Source: Flavobacteriales bacterium
GTDB taxonomy: Bacteria; Bacteroidota; Bacteroidia; Flavobacteriales_G; Salibacteraceae
Reading direction: 5' to 3'
Length of the DNA stretch: 64,000 nt
Assembly (NCBI GenBank): GCA_018660685.1
Contig: JABJJW010000024.1
Location: 124,001-188,000 of the forward strand
How positions within the stretch are numbered: position 1 is the first letter of the stretch; each line of letters starts with the position of its first letter. Of this stretch, positions 56,149 through 64,000 are shown piece by piece. A model generated the notes under the pieces. The model had not been told where the DNA came from. It saw only the letters and a program-made list of their open reading frames with translations, and ran no database searches. The translations under genes and the position numbers were made by a program.

Positions 56149-56723
56149 ACCAAATAAGGGCATTGATCCAAGATTCTCTAGATGTCAAAAGCCTATTGCT
56201 TGAGCGTCCTGAGTTGATTCAGAACATTGCATCAAGTTCGCAAGCGTTCGTCGACTGCCTCAAAGAAGATGGTAAAATCTTGTTTTGTGGAAATGGGGGA
56301 AGTGCGGCGGACGCGCAGCACATCGCAGCCGAATTAAGTGGACGATTCTATCACGATCGTGATCCACTTTTTGCCGAAGCGTTGCACGTTAATACGAGCT
56401 ACCTCACCGCGGTTGCAAATGACTACAGCTACGACGAAGTCTATTCTAGATTAGTTAAGGCAAAAGGGAGAAAAGGAGATGTCCTTGTTGGAATCAGCAC
56501 TTCTGGGAATAGCGGAAACATCGTCAGAGCCTTCGAGACGGCGAAAAGCCAAGGAATGATCACAATTGGGATGACCGGAGAATCCGGTGGGAAGATGAAA
56601 GAGCTAAGTGACCTTCTTTTGAATGTTCCTTCTTCAGATACACCTCGCATTCAAGAATGCCACATTCTTATTGGACATATCATTTGTCAACAATGCGAGG
56701 AACTCTTGTTTGACCTTGGGTGA
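56136..56723 (+). CDS. gmhA: Sedoheptulose 7-phosphate isomerase
   Basis: A 195-residue SIS-domain isomerase that converts sedoheptulose 7-phosphate to D-glycero-D-manno-heptose 7-phosphate. Motifs are 'ILFCGNGGSAADAQHIAAELSGRF' (about 47-70), 'LTAVANDYSYDEVYSR' and 'VLVGISTSGNSGNIVRAFE'. It is the first step of heptose synthesis. It overlaps both neighbours, and the operon context secures the name. Confidence 0.92.
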   Translation: MESVNQIRALIQDSLDVKSLLLERPELIQNIASSSQAFVDCLKEDGKILFCGNGGSAADAQHIAAELSGRFYHDRDPLFAEALHVNTSYLTAVANDYSYDEVYSRLVKAKGRKGDVLVGISTSGNSGNIVRAFETAKSQGMITIGMTGESGGKMKELSDLLLNVPSSDTPRIQECHILIGHIICQQCEELLFDLG

Positions 56724-57415
56724 TTGAAGAAGCCATCATATTGGCCGGAGGTTTTGGGACTCGCCTGCGAGAAGTTGTCGCCAACGTGCCGAAGCCCATG
56801 GCTCAAGTGGCAGATCGCCCATTTCTTGATTATTTATTTGAATATCTGGAACACCATGGAGTGAAGAGAGCGGTTCTTTCCGTAGGATTTCAGGGCGATA
56901 TTGTTCAAAACCACTATCAAGATAAATATGGAGCCATCGATTTAGAATATGCCTTCGAAGAAGAACCTTTAGGAACAGGTGGTGCAATCAGATTCGCACT
57001 GTCCAAGTGTCATTCTGAGAATGTCTTGATCTTGAATGGAGATACTTTCTTTGATGTAGACCTCAATGCGCTCAATGATTTCCACGAGCATTCAACCATG
57101 GTTCTTCGAGAAGTGGAGCGACCTGACCGCTACGGAACTGTCGAACTTGATGAGTCTTCCAACATCACTTCCTTCATGGAAAAAAGGAAAGGCTTAACCA
57201 CAGGATTGATAAATGGAGGAGTGTACGTCATCAATAAATCAACCTTTGGTGATTTTGATTTAGGTGATAAATTCTCCATAGAGAATGAATTTTTCGCCCC
57301 GCATTGCCAGGCAATTTCTCTTAAAGGATTTGTGAGCGAAGGCTATTTCATAGATATTGGAATTCCGGAGGACTATTACCGCGCAAACGATGAGTTTAGA
57401 TCATTTAAATATTGA
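56720..57415 (+). CDS. hddC: D-glycero-alpha-D-manno-heptose 1-phosphate guanylyltransferase
   Basis: A 231-residue nucleotidyltransferase. It has the N-terminal motif 'AIILAGGFGTRLREVVANVPKPMAQV' with the catalytic Arg and Lys, 'EEEPLGTGGAIRFAL', and the metal Asp in 'LILNGDTFFDVDL' (about 105-117). GTG start at 56720 overlaps the gmhA stop (GTGA). Cluster partners point to HddC (GDP-heptose), though sequence alone could fit other sugar-1-phosphate transferases. Confidence 0.85.
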   Translation: MIEEAIILAGGFGTRLREVVANVPKPMAQVADRPFLDYLFEYLEHHGVKRAVLSVGFQGDIVQNHYQDKYGAIDLEYAFEEEPLGTGGAIRFALSKCHSENVLILNGDTFFDVDLNALNDFHEHSTMVLREVERPDRYGTVELDESSNITSFMEKRKGLTTGLINGGVYVINKSTFGDFDLGDKFSIENEFFAPHCQAISLKGFVSEGYFIDIGIPEDYYRANDEFRSFKY

Positions 57416-57914
57416 CAAAAGCTGGTCGCTGTTTCTAGATCGAGATGGCGTGATTAACAAGCGTCTTCCTAACGACTATGTAAAGTCTATTGAGGAGTTT
57501 GAATTATTACCCCATGTCTTGGACGCTCTCGTTCGATTCAGCGACATGTTTGCCAGAATTGTTGTGGTAACAAACCAGCAAGGCATTGGAAAAGGAGCAA
57601 TGAGCGAGACCGATCTCAGCTTAGTGCATGATCACTTTATGAAGAGTGTTGAAAGGGTAGGTGCAAGGATTGATAAGATTTATTTCTGCCCTGAACTAGC
57701 GACAGCTAATCCAGAGTGCCGAAAGCCAAATACTGGCATGGGGCTAGAGGCTAAACGTGATTTCCCGGAAATTGATTTTGAAAAATCAATCATGATCGGT
57801 GACTCTCCGTCGGACATTGAATTTGGAGACCGTCTTGGAATGCACTGCATTAAAATCGGATCAGACGGCTTTCCATCACTATTCCACGTAGCAGAGCGAA
57901 TAACTTCTCAATAA
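57390..57914 (+). CDS. gmhB: D-glycero-D-manno-heptose 1,7-bisphosphate phosphatase (GmhB-like HAD)
   Basis: A 174-residue HAD phosphatase from ATG 57390. The nucleophile motif is 'SLFLDRDGVINKRLP', followed by 'IVVVTNQQGIGKG' and 'IMIGDSPSDIEFGDRLGM'. The zinc loop of classical GmhB (C-x-H...C-x-C-RKP) is shortened to 'CPELATANPECRKPNTGM', keeping only two of four Cys/His ligands. It overlaps hddC by 26 nt. Together with the other three genes it would complete GDP-D-glycero-alpha-D-manno-heptose synthesis, used in surface glycans. The ORF-track start at 57357 extends into hddC. Confidence 0.85.
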   Translation: MSLDHLNIDKSWSLFLDRDGVINKRLPNDYVKSIEEFELLPHVLDALVRFSDMFARIVVVTNQQGIGKGAMSETDLSLVHDHFMKSVERVGARIDKIYFCPELATANPECRKPNTGMGLEAKRDFPEIDFEKSIMIGDSPSDIEFGDRLGMHCIKIGSDGFPSLFHVAERITSQ

Positions 57915-57941
57915 ATCTCGAATTTTCGCGTTGCATGCTTC

Positions 57942-57949
57942 TACTTTTG
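57942..57949 (+). promoter_or_regulatory. -7 box TActTTTG, 5 nt before the MORN-gene ATG
   Basis: TACTTTTG is followed by TTTTC and the ATG at 57955, so transcription would begin at about the start codon. It supports that start and suggests a leaderless mRNA. Confidence 0.5.
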
Positions 57950-57954
57950 TTTTC

Positions 57955-58743
57955 ATGAAATCATCCCTTATCATATTCGTTTCATTACTCCTGAGTCTAC
58001 CATTAGTTGCACAGAATCAGGTAGATGAAGATGGCCAGAAGCAAGGAAAATGGGAGAAGAAATATGAGAATGGAAATGTGCGATATCAAGGGCAGTTCGA
58101 GGATGATCAGGCCATAGGCACGTTTTTTTACTACTATGAAAACAAAGTGAAGAGTTCAGAAGTGACCTACTTGTCCGAGGGAAAGGCTAGCGCGAAGTTT
58201 TTTCATAACAATGGTGTGATTATGGGCAAAGGGCCATACTTGAACCAGCAGAAGGACGGCGATTGGGTATTCTTTGACAATCAAGCAAAAAAGAGCATGA
58301 CCGAGAGCTATGTGAACGGTGTTCTTCAAGGCCAATCTCAAGTCTTCTATTTAAATGGACAAGTCAGCGCAACGTTCAGCTATACCGACGGTCGAAAGGA
58401 TGGAGCGTTCAAAGAGTTCTTTCCAGATGGCAAGGTGAAAATTGAAGGAACGTACCAAGATGACACCTATGATGGCCAATACGTCCAGTACTACCAAGAT
58501 GCTAAGGTCCTAAGAAAAGGAGCGTACAAGGCCGCTGTAAAAGATGGCCTTTGGGTTCATTACGATACAGATGGACGGATCATAGGACAAGAATTATACG
58601 AGAAAGGCAAACTCGTAAAAGAGAAATGGGAAGAAGGTCATGAACCAGCAGAGGAGAAGATGGAACTAGAAGATGCGGACATCCTCAATGAACAACAGCT
58701 CCAAGAGCGCTTTCTGCAGCAAGGAGGATATATCGGAAACTAG
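57955..58743 (+). CDS. MORN-repeat secreted protein (toxin-antitoxin YwqK-like)
   Basis: A 262-residue exported protein. After a signal peptide ('SSLIIFVSLLLSLPLVAQ') it has about eight MORN-like beta-hairpin repeats: 'KQGKWEKKYENGNVRYQGQF', 'KDGDWVFFDNQAKKSMTESY', 'RKDGAFKEFFPDGKVKIEGTY', 'YDGQYVQYYQDAKVLRKGAY', 'KDGLWVHYDTDGRIIGQEL'. The C-terminus is acidic. Such proteins are common and uncharacterised in Bacteroidota; YwqK similarity does not imply a toxin. Start ATG 57955 is preferred over 57931 because of the promoter box. Confidence 0.8.
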   Translation: MKSSLIIFVSLLLSLPLVAQNQVDEDGQKQGKWEKKYENGNVRYQGQFEDDQAIGTFFYYYENKVKSSEVTYLSEGKASAKFFHNNGVIMGKGPYLNQQKDGDWVFFDNQAKKSMTESYVNGVLQGQSQVFYLNGQVSATFSYTDGRKDGAFKEFFPDGKVKIEGTYQDDTYDGQYVQYYQDAKVLRKGAYKAAVKDGLWVHYDTDGRIIGQELYEKGKLVKEKWEEGHEPAEEKMELEDADILNEQQLQERFLQQGGYIGN

Positions 58744-58763
58744 GCGATCCGGGGATTCTATAA

Positions 58764-59504
58764 TTATTCATTTTGATTCGAACTCGGAGCTGACTTAATG
58801 AGGCTTGCAAATCGAACTCCAAGTCTTGTCCCTATTTCAATCAAATGCATGTTCTGATTTAGGATGTGTCCTTGGGTCCAATATTGAACATATGCCTCGG
58901 CTGACAAAGACAGTTGATTTGAGAGTTTGAAATCATATCCCGTCCTAAACTCTGGTGCAAGGATCACAGATCGAAAAGTAACGGTATTATTTAGTGGAAG
59001 ATCAATAATGTTGATGCCGCTCTCATACAACTCATGTTTGCCATTTGCCCATAAGGAGATATTCAATTGAGCACCAATTCCGACATACGGACCTTTGGAG
59101 TTCTCAATCAAATAATAGTTCAAATCAAGAGGGACTAGAAATTTATACATGATTACATCCACTTCAGTCCATGAACTATAATAATCTATGCCTGTGGTTG
59201 GATCAATATCCGTTCCGAGCGTGATCGAATAGTCTTTTTGAATTACAGGAATTCGAGCTATCCCTACTCCAAATCTCGCTTCAAGATTTTCACTTAGAGG
59301 TAAAACCAAATGGGCGCGCAGATGATAACTCGTTGTACCCGCTGGTTCCAGCAATTCTGAATGGTTCAGCGGATGCATGTAAGACGGACCTACCATGATT
59401 CCAGTTTGGATAATATAGGAAGAGACAGAATCTGAATCCTGGCTAATTGATCGTAGTCCAGTACTTAGTACTACGAGAACGCATATGAAAATCTTCAATC
59501 GCAC
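58764..59504 (-). CDS. Outer-membrane beta-barrel protein
   Basis: A 246-residue protein with signal peptide 'MRLKIFICVLVVLSTGLRSISQ', followed by alternating amphipathic strands ('HLRAHLVLPLSENLEARFGVGIARIP', 'YKFLVPLDLNYYLI', 'GPYVGIGAQLNISLW', 'LAPEFRTGYDFKL', 'LSLSAEAYVQYW', 'LIEIGTRLGVRFASL'). This is the pattern of a small 8- to 10-strand barrel of the porin/OmpW-like families in Bacteroidota. No specific ligand can be named. Confidence 0.75.
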   Translation of the reverse strand: MRLKIFICVLVVLSTGLRSISQDSDSVSSYIIQTGIMVGPSYMHPLNHSELLEPAGTTSYHLRAHLVLPLSENLEARFGVGIARIPVIQKDYSITLGTDIDPTTGIDYYSSWTEVDVIMYKFLVPLDLNYYLIENSKGPYVGIGAQLNISLWANGKHELYESGINIIDLPLNNTVTFRSVILAPEFRTGYDFKLSNQLSLSAEAYVQYWTQGHILNQNMHLIEIGTRLGVRFASLIKSAPSSNQNE

Positions 59505-59531
59505 TTCGATAGGGTATTGTACTAAGCTAAT

Positions 59532-59981
59532 TTAATCCTCTAATCCTTCAGCCCACTCCTTAAACATCACCAAGTATTTCATGCTCTGCTTCTTAAAAGC
59601 ACCTGGCATGAGCGCACCCATAATTTTCATCATGATCGTACTGAATTCAAAATAGGACTCAGTCGTCCACTTGGTCGTGTTTTCGTCCACCTCAACGAAC
59701 TTGTTGATTTGACGATTGAAAACCCCTTTGGCTTCATAAGTGGCGTTGAATTCACTGGGGAAATCTCGTTTGAGAATCGTTTCGATCATTTCCATCTCTT
59801 TTCCCCGATTCTTGTAGCGCATACTGTACTTCGCGCCTTCTTGACCTTGTTCCCCGCTAATATGAGTCATGCCTAAAAACCCGGGCTGCCAGTGCTTCAT
59901 GTTGTCTGGACTATCGATCAAATCAACCACGCGTTGTCGAGGTAGGTTGATCGTGATTTAGTTTGAATATTCAAGTGGCAT
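59532..59981 (-). pseudogene. SRPBCC (START-like) protein with an in-frame TAA near the N-terminus
   Basis: The ORF-track version begins at GTG 59930 ('VDLIDSPDNMKHWQPGFLGM'). Upstream, in the same frame, are 'ITINLPRQRV', then TAA (59958-59960), then 'MPLEYSN' from ATG 59981. A full protein of about 149 residues with the usual first beta strand of the START-like fold needs this upstream part, so a single nonsense codon (CAA to TAA would explain it) interrupts it. Residues typical of the family, 'MEMIETILKRDFPSEF' and 'MMKIMGALMPGAFKKQSMKYL', are intact. Initiation at GTG 59930 would give a product lacking the first strand. Function unknown. Confidence 0.65.
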
Positions 59982-60069
59982 AGCGAGTGGTTTGACTCAA
60001 ATGTAACTACGTTAATCATTTGTGAATTGAAAACCACTGTGAATCAAATTCATGACCTTTGCGCTGCAA

Positions 60070-61215
60070 ATGAGTAAGAAGGGTAAGATATTGGTTGCAA
60101 TGAGTGGTGGAATTGACAGTTCTGTTGCCGCTATGCTGCTGCATGAGCAGGGATATGAAGTGATCGGTATGACCATGAAAACATGGGATTATGCCACTTC
60201 TGGAGGAGCTCGGAAAACGACAGGTTGTTGTAGTCTCGACGATATTAACGATGCGCGTAACCTCGCGGTGAGCAGAGGGTTTCACCATATGATTCTTGAC
60301 ATTCGGGAAGAATTTGGAGACTTCATCATTGACAATTTTGTGGATGAGTATCTGAGTGGACGGACACCAAACCCATGCATCATGTGTAATACTCACATTA
60401 AGTGGGATGCGCTTCTTAAGCGAGCCGATATGCTCGGTTGTGATCTTATCGCAACCGGACACTACGCTAACAAGCGTGAAGAAAATGGCCGACACATAAT
60501 CTCAAAAGGGCTTGATCAAAACAAGGATCAGAGTTATGTGCTTTGGGGGTTAAGCCAAGAGGCGCTTGCTCGAACAATTTTCCCGCTTGGCGGATTCACA
60601 AAACCAGAGATTCGTCAAATGGCGCTTGACCAAGGGTTTCCCGAACTTGCTAAGAAGAATGAGAGCTATGAGATTTGCTTCGTTCCGGACAATGACTATC
60701 GTGGTTTCCTAAGCCGTCGAGTTGAAGGGCTAACGGATTTATTAGACGGTGGCGACTTCGTGGATGCTTCGGGAACTGTCATTGGTAAGCACAAGGGCTT
60801 TCCGTTCTACACTATTGGACAACGCAAAGGCTTGGGTAAAGCATTTGGAGAGCCGATGTTCGTGACTAAAATTGATCCCAAAACCAACACAGTTACTCTG
60901 GGTAGAGAAGATGAACTCCTCGGACATTCGATGTACGTCCGCAATCCCAATTTCCAAAAGCTAACCGAAGTTGAAGATGGTCGAGAAGCAGTGACGAAAA
61001 TTCGATACAACAACAAGGGAGCGATGAGCCGCCTTTACAATGAACCCGATGGCAGAATACGGGTGGAGTTTGATCACAACGTGAGTGCAATTGCCCCTGG
61101 GCAGAGTGCGGTGTTCTATGATGGAGACGATGTGATTGGCGGTGGATTTATTGCTCGTTCAGAAGAAATTCCAATGGACTTCTCTAAAAAGATCATTGCA
61201 GGTGAGAAGGTTTAG
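60070..61215 (+). CDS. mnmA: tRNA 2-thiouridylase MnmA
   Basis: ATP-dependent thiolation of U34 in tRNA-Lys, Glu and Gln. The protein has about 381 residues from ATG 60070. The PP-loop motif 'VAMSGGIDSSVAAMLL' is at the N-terminus, the catalytic Cys pair lies in 'NPCIMCNTHIKWDAL' (about 95-101) and 'YEICFVPDNDYRGFL' (about 200), and 'YTIGQRKGLG' is conserved. The ORF-track start at 60052 adds six residues and overlaps a promoter-like CCTTTG. It overlaps the next gene by 14 nt. Confidence 0.95.
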   Translation: MSKKGKILVAMSGGIDSSVAAMLLHEQGYEVIGMTMKTWDYATSGGARKTTGCCSLDDINDARNLAVSRGFHHMILDIREEFGDFIIDNFVDEYLSGRTPNPCIMCNTHIKWDALLKRADMLGCDLIATGHYANKREENGRHIISKGLDQNKDQSYVLWGLSQEALARTIFPLGGFTKPEIRQMALDQGFPELAKKNESYEICFVPDNDYRGFLSRRVEGLTDLLDGGDFVDASGTVIGKHKGFPFYTIGQRKGLGKAFGEPMFVTKIDPKTNTVTLGREDELLGHSMYVRNPNFQKLTEVEDGREAVTKIRYNNKGAMSRLYNEPDGRIRVEFDHNVSAIAPGQSAVFYDGDDVIGGGFIARSEEIPMDFSKKIIAGEKV

Positions 61216-61873
61216 CCTGCTCATATTGGTCATTCTTGGTCTCGTCGGTTGCAAGGATGATCCACCAAATGAAATTGACTTCGGGTACAATTACCTTCCA
61301 TTGGAAATAGGCAATTGGGTCGAGTATGACGTTGATTCTATTGTGTTTGACGCATTCACCGAGCAAGTTGACACCTATAATTTCAGGCTCAGAGATATAA
61401 TCGTTGAAACATTCGAAGATTTGGATTCTCGGGATGTGTATAGAGTTGAGCAATCGTACGTCGGAGGATTGGAAAGTGATCCGACTTATACATTTAGAAA
61501 AACCTATTCTCTAGTTGTGAACGGAGTTAGGGCTGAAAGACTCGATGATAACCTCAAGACCGTCATCCTCGTTTTCCCTCCTCGCCAAGGTGCCACGTGG
61601 GATGGGAATGCGTTCAATACTTAAGAAGAAGGAAACTTCGAGTATGATTTTGTGGATGCAACGTCATTCATTGGTTCCACCTCCGTCGACAGCTCGTTAA
61701 GGATTATTCAAGTGAATGATACGGACAACTTCGTCATCAAAAAGTACTCAGAAGAGCAATATGCTCGGGGAGTTGGACTGATCTACAGAGAGTATTTCGA
61801 AATCGAAACCCAATTCGAAATTGATTCTGGGTTACACTGGATTCAGCGAGTGCACCAATCTTCTGAGTGGTAA
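61202..61873 (+). pseudogene. Hypothetical lipoprotein interrupted by an in-frame TAA
   Basis: From GTG 61202 the frame reads 'RRFSLLILVILGLVGCKDD', a lipoprotein signal (LVGC), then an unrecognised beta-rich domain ('YLPLEIGNWVEYDVDSIVFD'). At 61622-61624 the frame hits TAA ('GNAFNT*EEGNFEYDF') and continues open in the same frame to 'WIQRVHQSSEW' at 61873. The ORF track lists the two halves separately. The intact gene would encode about 223 residues. Reading past the stop looks like normal coding sequence, so a point mutation (CAA to TAA fits) is the simplest cause. It overlaps mnmA by 14 nt. Function unknown. Confidence 0.7.
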
Positions 61874-61874
61874 A

Positions 61875-63923
61875 TTAATTCTTGCTTTCCAGATCCAAGA
61901 GAAAAGCATACTCCAATGCTACTTCTTTGTAAATCTCAAATCTTCCAGAAGCGCCACCATGGCCATATTCGATGTTGGTATGAAAGAGCAGTTCATTGTC
62001 ATCAGTTTTGAGCTCTCTGAGTTTAGCAACCCATTTCATGGGCTCCCAATACTGGACTTGGGAATCATGCAAGCCACTCGTCACTAACAAGTTAGGATAG
62101 TCTTTGGCTTCAACCTGATCATACGGTGAGTACGACTTGATGTAATCATAATACTCTTTGTTTTTGGGGTTTCCCCATTCATCAAATTCTCCTGTGGTAA
62201 GCGGGATTGACTCGTCAAGCATGGTTGTCACAACATCTACAAATGGAACGGCAGCGATTACCCCATTCCACAGTTCGGGCCGCATGTTGACGATGGCACC
62301 CATCAGCAATCCACCGGCGCTTCCTCCCATGGCATATAAATGCTCGGAACTGGTCTGGCCTTCAGTGATTAAGAATTCCGCGCAGTCAATGAAGTCAGAA
62401 AACGTATTCTTTTTATTGAGCATTTTCCCGTCCTCGTACCATGGCCGACCCATCATTTGGCTTCCTCTTACATGGGCAATGACGTAGGTGAAGCCTCTAT
62501 CCAAAAGGCTGAGTCGGGACGGACTGAAATATGGATCCATGGTCATTCCATACGAACCATAGGCGTAGAGAAGAAGCGGTGTCTCTTTTGATGGAGAAGT
62601 ATTCTGGTGTCGAACAATCGAAATTGGTACTTGTGCACCATCTCGAGCAGTTACCCAACTGCGTTGAGCAACATAATATTTTTTGTCGAATCCTCCGAGA
62701 ATCTCCTTCTCCTTTAGCGTGGTCATGGATCGAGAATCCATGTCATATTCCATCGTAGATTGTGGGGTTGTGAAGCTCTGGTACCCAAGCCTCACCTTGG
62801 TAGTGTTAAAGTCTGAATTGGTTGCAGTGTATGCGCTGTACACCTCCTCATCGAATGAGATGTAGTGATCGTCAGCTGAATCCCAATTGATGACTCGGAG
62901 TGAAACCTGCGCATTCGTTTTTTCACTCAGGATTAGATGCGAAGCAAATATGTCGACGTCTTCTAAGAGAGTCTCCTTTCGGTGCGGAATCACTTCTTCC
63001 CAATTTTCAATTGACCGCGATGAATCAGCAGTTTTCATCAACCTGAAGTTTTTGGCTTCGAGATTTGTGAGGATGTAGAAGTGATCCTGATAATGTGCTA
63101 ATGAAAACTCCAAATCGCGCTGACGATTTTGGAAGACTTCAAATTCTCCGTGGGGATTATCTGCCTTAAGAACTCGGTACTCATCGGACACGGTCGATGA
63201 CGAGTTGATCAACAACCACTTCTTGCTTTTTGACTTTCCAATTCCAACATTAAACGTTTCATCCGTTTCATGATAAACTTCAACGTCCTGACTCTGATCT
63301 GTTCCTAAGGTGTGCTTGAAAATCTTGGATGACCGCATCGTTCCTTCTTCTCTCGCGGTGTAGAAAAGAGTCTGGTTGTCATTTGCCCAAACGCAGTTAC
63401 CTGTGGAACCTTCAATCTTGTCGTCACGCAAATTGCCCGTGGTCAGATCCTTAATTTGGATGGTGTAAATTCTCCTACTTATCGTGTCTTCAGCAAATGC
63501 AACTAAGTTATTGTTGGTACTCAACGACATTCCTCCAACCTGGTAAAAACTGTAGCCTTTTGCCAGTTCATTGACGTCGAGATAAGCTTCTTCCGCTGCC
63601 TCCATGGTCTTTGCCTTTCGACAAAATATTGGATACTCATTTCCTTCTTCAAACCGAGTGTAATACCAAAAACCGTCGTAGAAGTATGGGACGGATTCAT
63701 CAGTCTGTTTGATTCGTCCCTTCAGCTCATTAAATAATTCTTTCTGTAGTGAATCCGTATGCTTGAGCCGCTCTTTGGTGTATGTATTTTCTGCTTCAAG
63801 ATGAGATATGATTTCAGGATCCTTTCGCTCCATATCGCGCATCCAATAATATTGATCAATGCGTGTGTCACCGTGCGTGGTGATTTCATGTGGCACTTTC
63901 TTGGCAACGGGTGGATTGATCAT
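61875..63923 (-). CDS. ptrB: Oligopeptidase B (S9A prolyl oligopeptidase family)
   Basis: A 682-residue serine peptidase cutting after basic residues in short peptides. The N-terminal seven-bladed propeller follows 'DTRIDQYYWMRDMERKDPE'. The C-terminal hydrolase domain has the nucleophile in 'AMGGSAGGLLMG' (about 532), Asp in 'VTSGLHDSQVQYW' (about 615) and His in 'EYGHGGASGRF' (about 652). 'SPSRLSLLDRGFTYVIAHVRG' is typical of OpdB. No signal peptide is seen, so it is likely cytosolic. Trypsin-like specificity is inferred from the family. Confidence 0.92.
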   Translation of the reverse strand: MINPPVAKKVPHEITTHGDTRIDQYYWMRDMERKDPEIISHLEAENTYTKERLKHTDSLQKELFNELKGRIKQTDESVPYFYDGFWYYTRFEEGNEYPIFCRKAKTMEAAEEAYLDVNELAKGYSFYQVGGMSLSTNNNLVAFAEDTISRRIYTIQIKDLTTGNLRDDKIEGSTGNCVWANDNQTLFYTAREEGTMRSSKIFKHTLGTDQSQDVEVYHETDETFNVGIGKSKSKKWLLINSSSTVSDEYRVLKADNPHGEFEVFQNRQRDLEFSLAHYQDHFYILTNLEAKNFRLMKTADSSRSIENWEEVIPHRKETLLEDVDIFASHLILSEKTNAQVSLRVINWDSADDHYISFDEEVYSAYTATNSDFNTTKVRLGYQSFTTPQSTMEYDMDSRSMTTLKEKEILGGFDKKYYVAQRSWVTARDGAQVPISIVRHQNTSPSKETPLLLYAYGSYGMTMDPYFSPSRLSLLDRGFTYVIAHVRGSQMMGRPWYEDGKMLNKKNTFSDFIDCAEFLITEGQTSSEHLYAMGGSAGGLLMGAIVNMRPELWNGVIAAVPFVDVVTTMLDESIPLTTGEFDEWGNPKNKEYYDYIKSYSPYDQVEAKDYPNLLVTSGLHDSQVQYWEPMKWVAKLRELKTDDNELLFHTNIEYGHGGASGRFEIYKEVALEYAFLLDLESKN

Positions 63924-63970
63924 ATCTTTCTATAGAGGCATTTGCACGTAAGTCGTAAAATGAAGGAGCT

Positions 63971-64000
63971 CAAATTAGGTCAGCTTCGCTGTCTAATTTG
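63971..64000. other. Hairpin at the window end
   Basis: CAAATTAG (63971-63978) and CTAATTTG (63993-64000) are perfectly inverted, with an inner CAGC/GCTG stem and TTC loop. The 3' context is cut off, so it cannot be told whether it is a terminator, a repeat or part of a gene starting at ATG 63960. Confidence 0.4.

Noticed and set aside
60016-60495. 159-aa minus-strand ORF
   Set aside because: It is antisense to mnmA, which has full catalytic motifs.
63960-64000. Possible new plus-strand gene starting ATG AAG GAG CTC (63960)
   Set aside because: Only 13 codons before the window ends, no proper TAnnTTTG box, and the stretch is a hairpin; cannot be supported.
1-64000. Genetic-code change (UAA as sense codon)
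   Set aside because: Many essential genes here (mdh, tuf, prfA) end in TAA, so TAA is a working stop; only three isolated TAA codons interrupt accessory genes.
1-64000. CRISPR arrays, defence islands, prophage or transposons
   Set aside because: No direct-repeat arrays, cas, restriction, abortive-infection, transposase or phage genes were seen on either strand.

Overview
The window reads as a chromosomal segment of a Bacteroidota bacterium, probably Flavobacteriales (the order is an inference). The grounds are repeated TAnnTTTG -7 promoter boxes, a fused SecDF, a type III glutamine synthetase, a PorE-like TPR/beta-propeller/OmpA protein typical of type IX secretion, a small S21 (rpsU), DUF3467 directly after rpoC, DUF2851 followed by PspC, and many N-termini of the form 'MKK...AQ'. 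No rRNA, CRISPR array, prophage or insertion sequence was seen. Most of the window is conserved core genome.

Layout. 1-777 (minus): N-terminus of a secreted protein that runs off the window. 881-10790: mdh, secDF, tatA with a Ca2+/cation antiporter, glnN, and a porE-like gene. 10854-16449: overlapping operon purM-prfA-pyrF-DUF2851-pspC-K+ channel. 16518-20658: AGCS transporter, a helix-hairpin-helix protein, apt, acyl-CoA dehydrogenase. 20710-22931: rpsU, a frameshifted phenylalanine hydroxylase, a tyrosine recombinase, hpf. 23073-36523: the translation/transcription superoperon, tRNA-Thr-Tyr-Gly-Thr, tuf, tRNA-Trp, secE-nusG-rplKAJL-rpoBC-DUF3467, closed by a strong terminator. 36635-43061 (minus): cbs, a lipoprotein glutamine amidotransferase, a TroA/BtuF-like protein, a patatin/beta-barrel protein and a decayed acyltransferase. 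43254-53225: LolC/E-type permease, NamZ (DUF1343), lipoprotein, aminotransferase, DUF1573, PP2C phosphatase, valS. 53233-54145: a chimeric scar joining two unrelated gene fragments. 54290-58743: YdcF, then hddA-gmhA-hddC-gmhB, a full set for GDP-D-glycero-alpha-D-manno-heptose, then a MORN-repeat protein. 58764-63923: outer-membrane barrel, SRPBCC protein, mnmA, lipoprotein, oligopeptidase B.

I found no convincing undescribed multi-gene system. The most unusual feature is an accumulation of broken accessory genes inside an otherwise healthy core region: three open frames each interrupted by a single in-frame TAA (acyltransferase, SRPBCC protein, lipoprotein), a 1-nt frameshift in phhA, a second frameshift at the acyltransferase N-terminus, and the 53.88 kb chimera. 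These could be real decay, population variants or sequence/assembly errors. Secondary points are start codons placed only a few bases after TAnnTTTG boxes (possible leaderless mRNAs), a perfect hairpin at the predicted transcription start of the tRNA-tuf operon, and two AGGAGG motifs in the L11/L1 region, in a phylum that normally avoids Shine-Dalgarno initiation.
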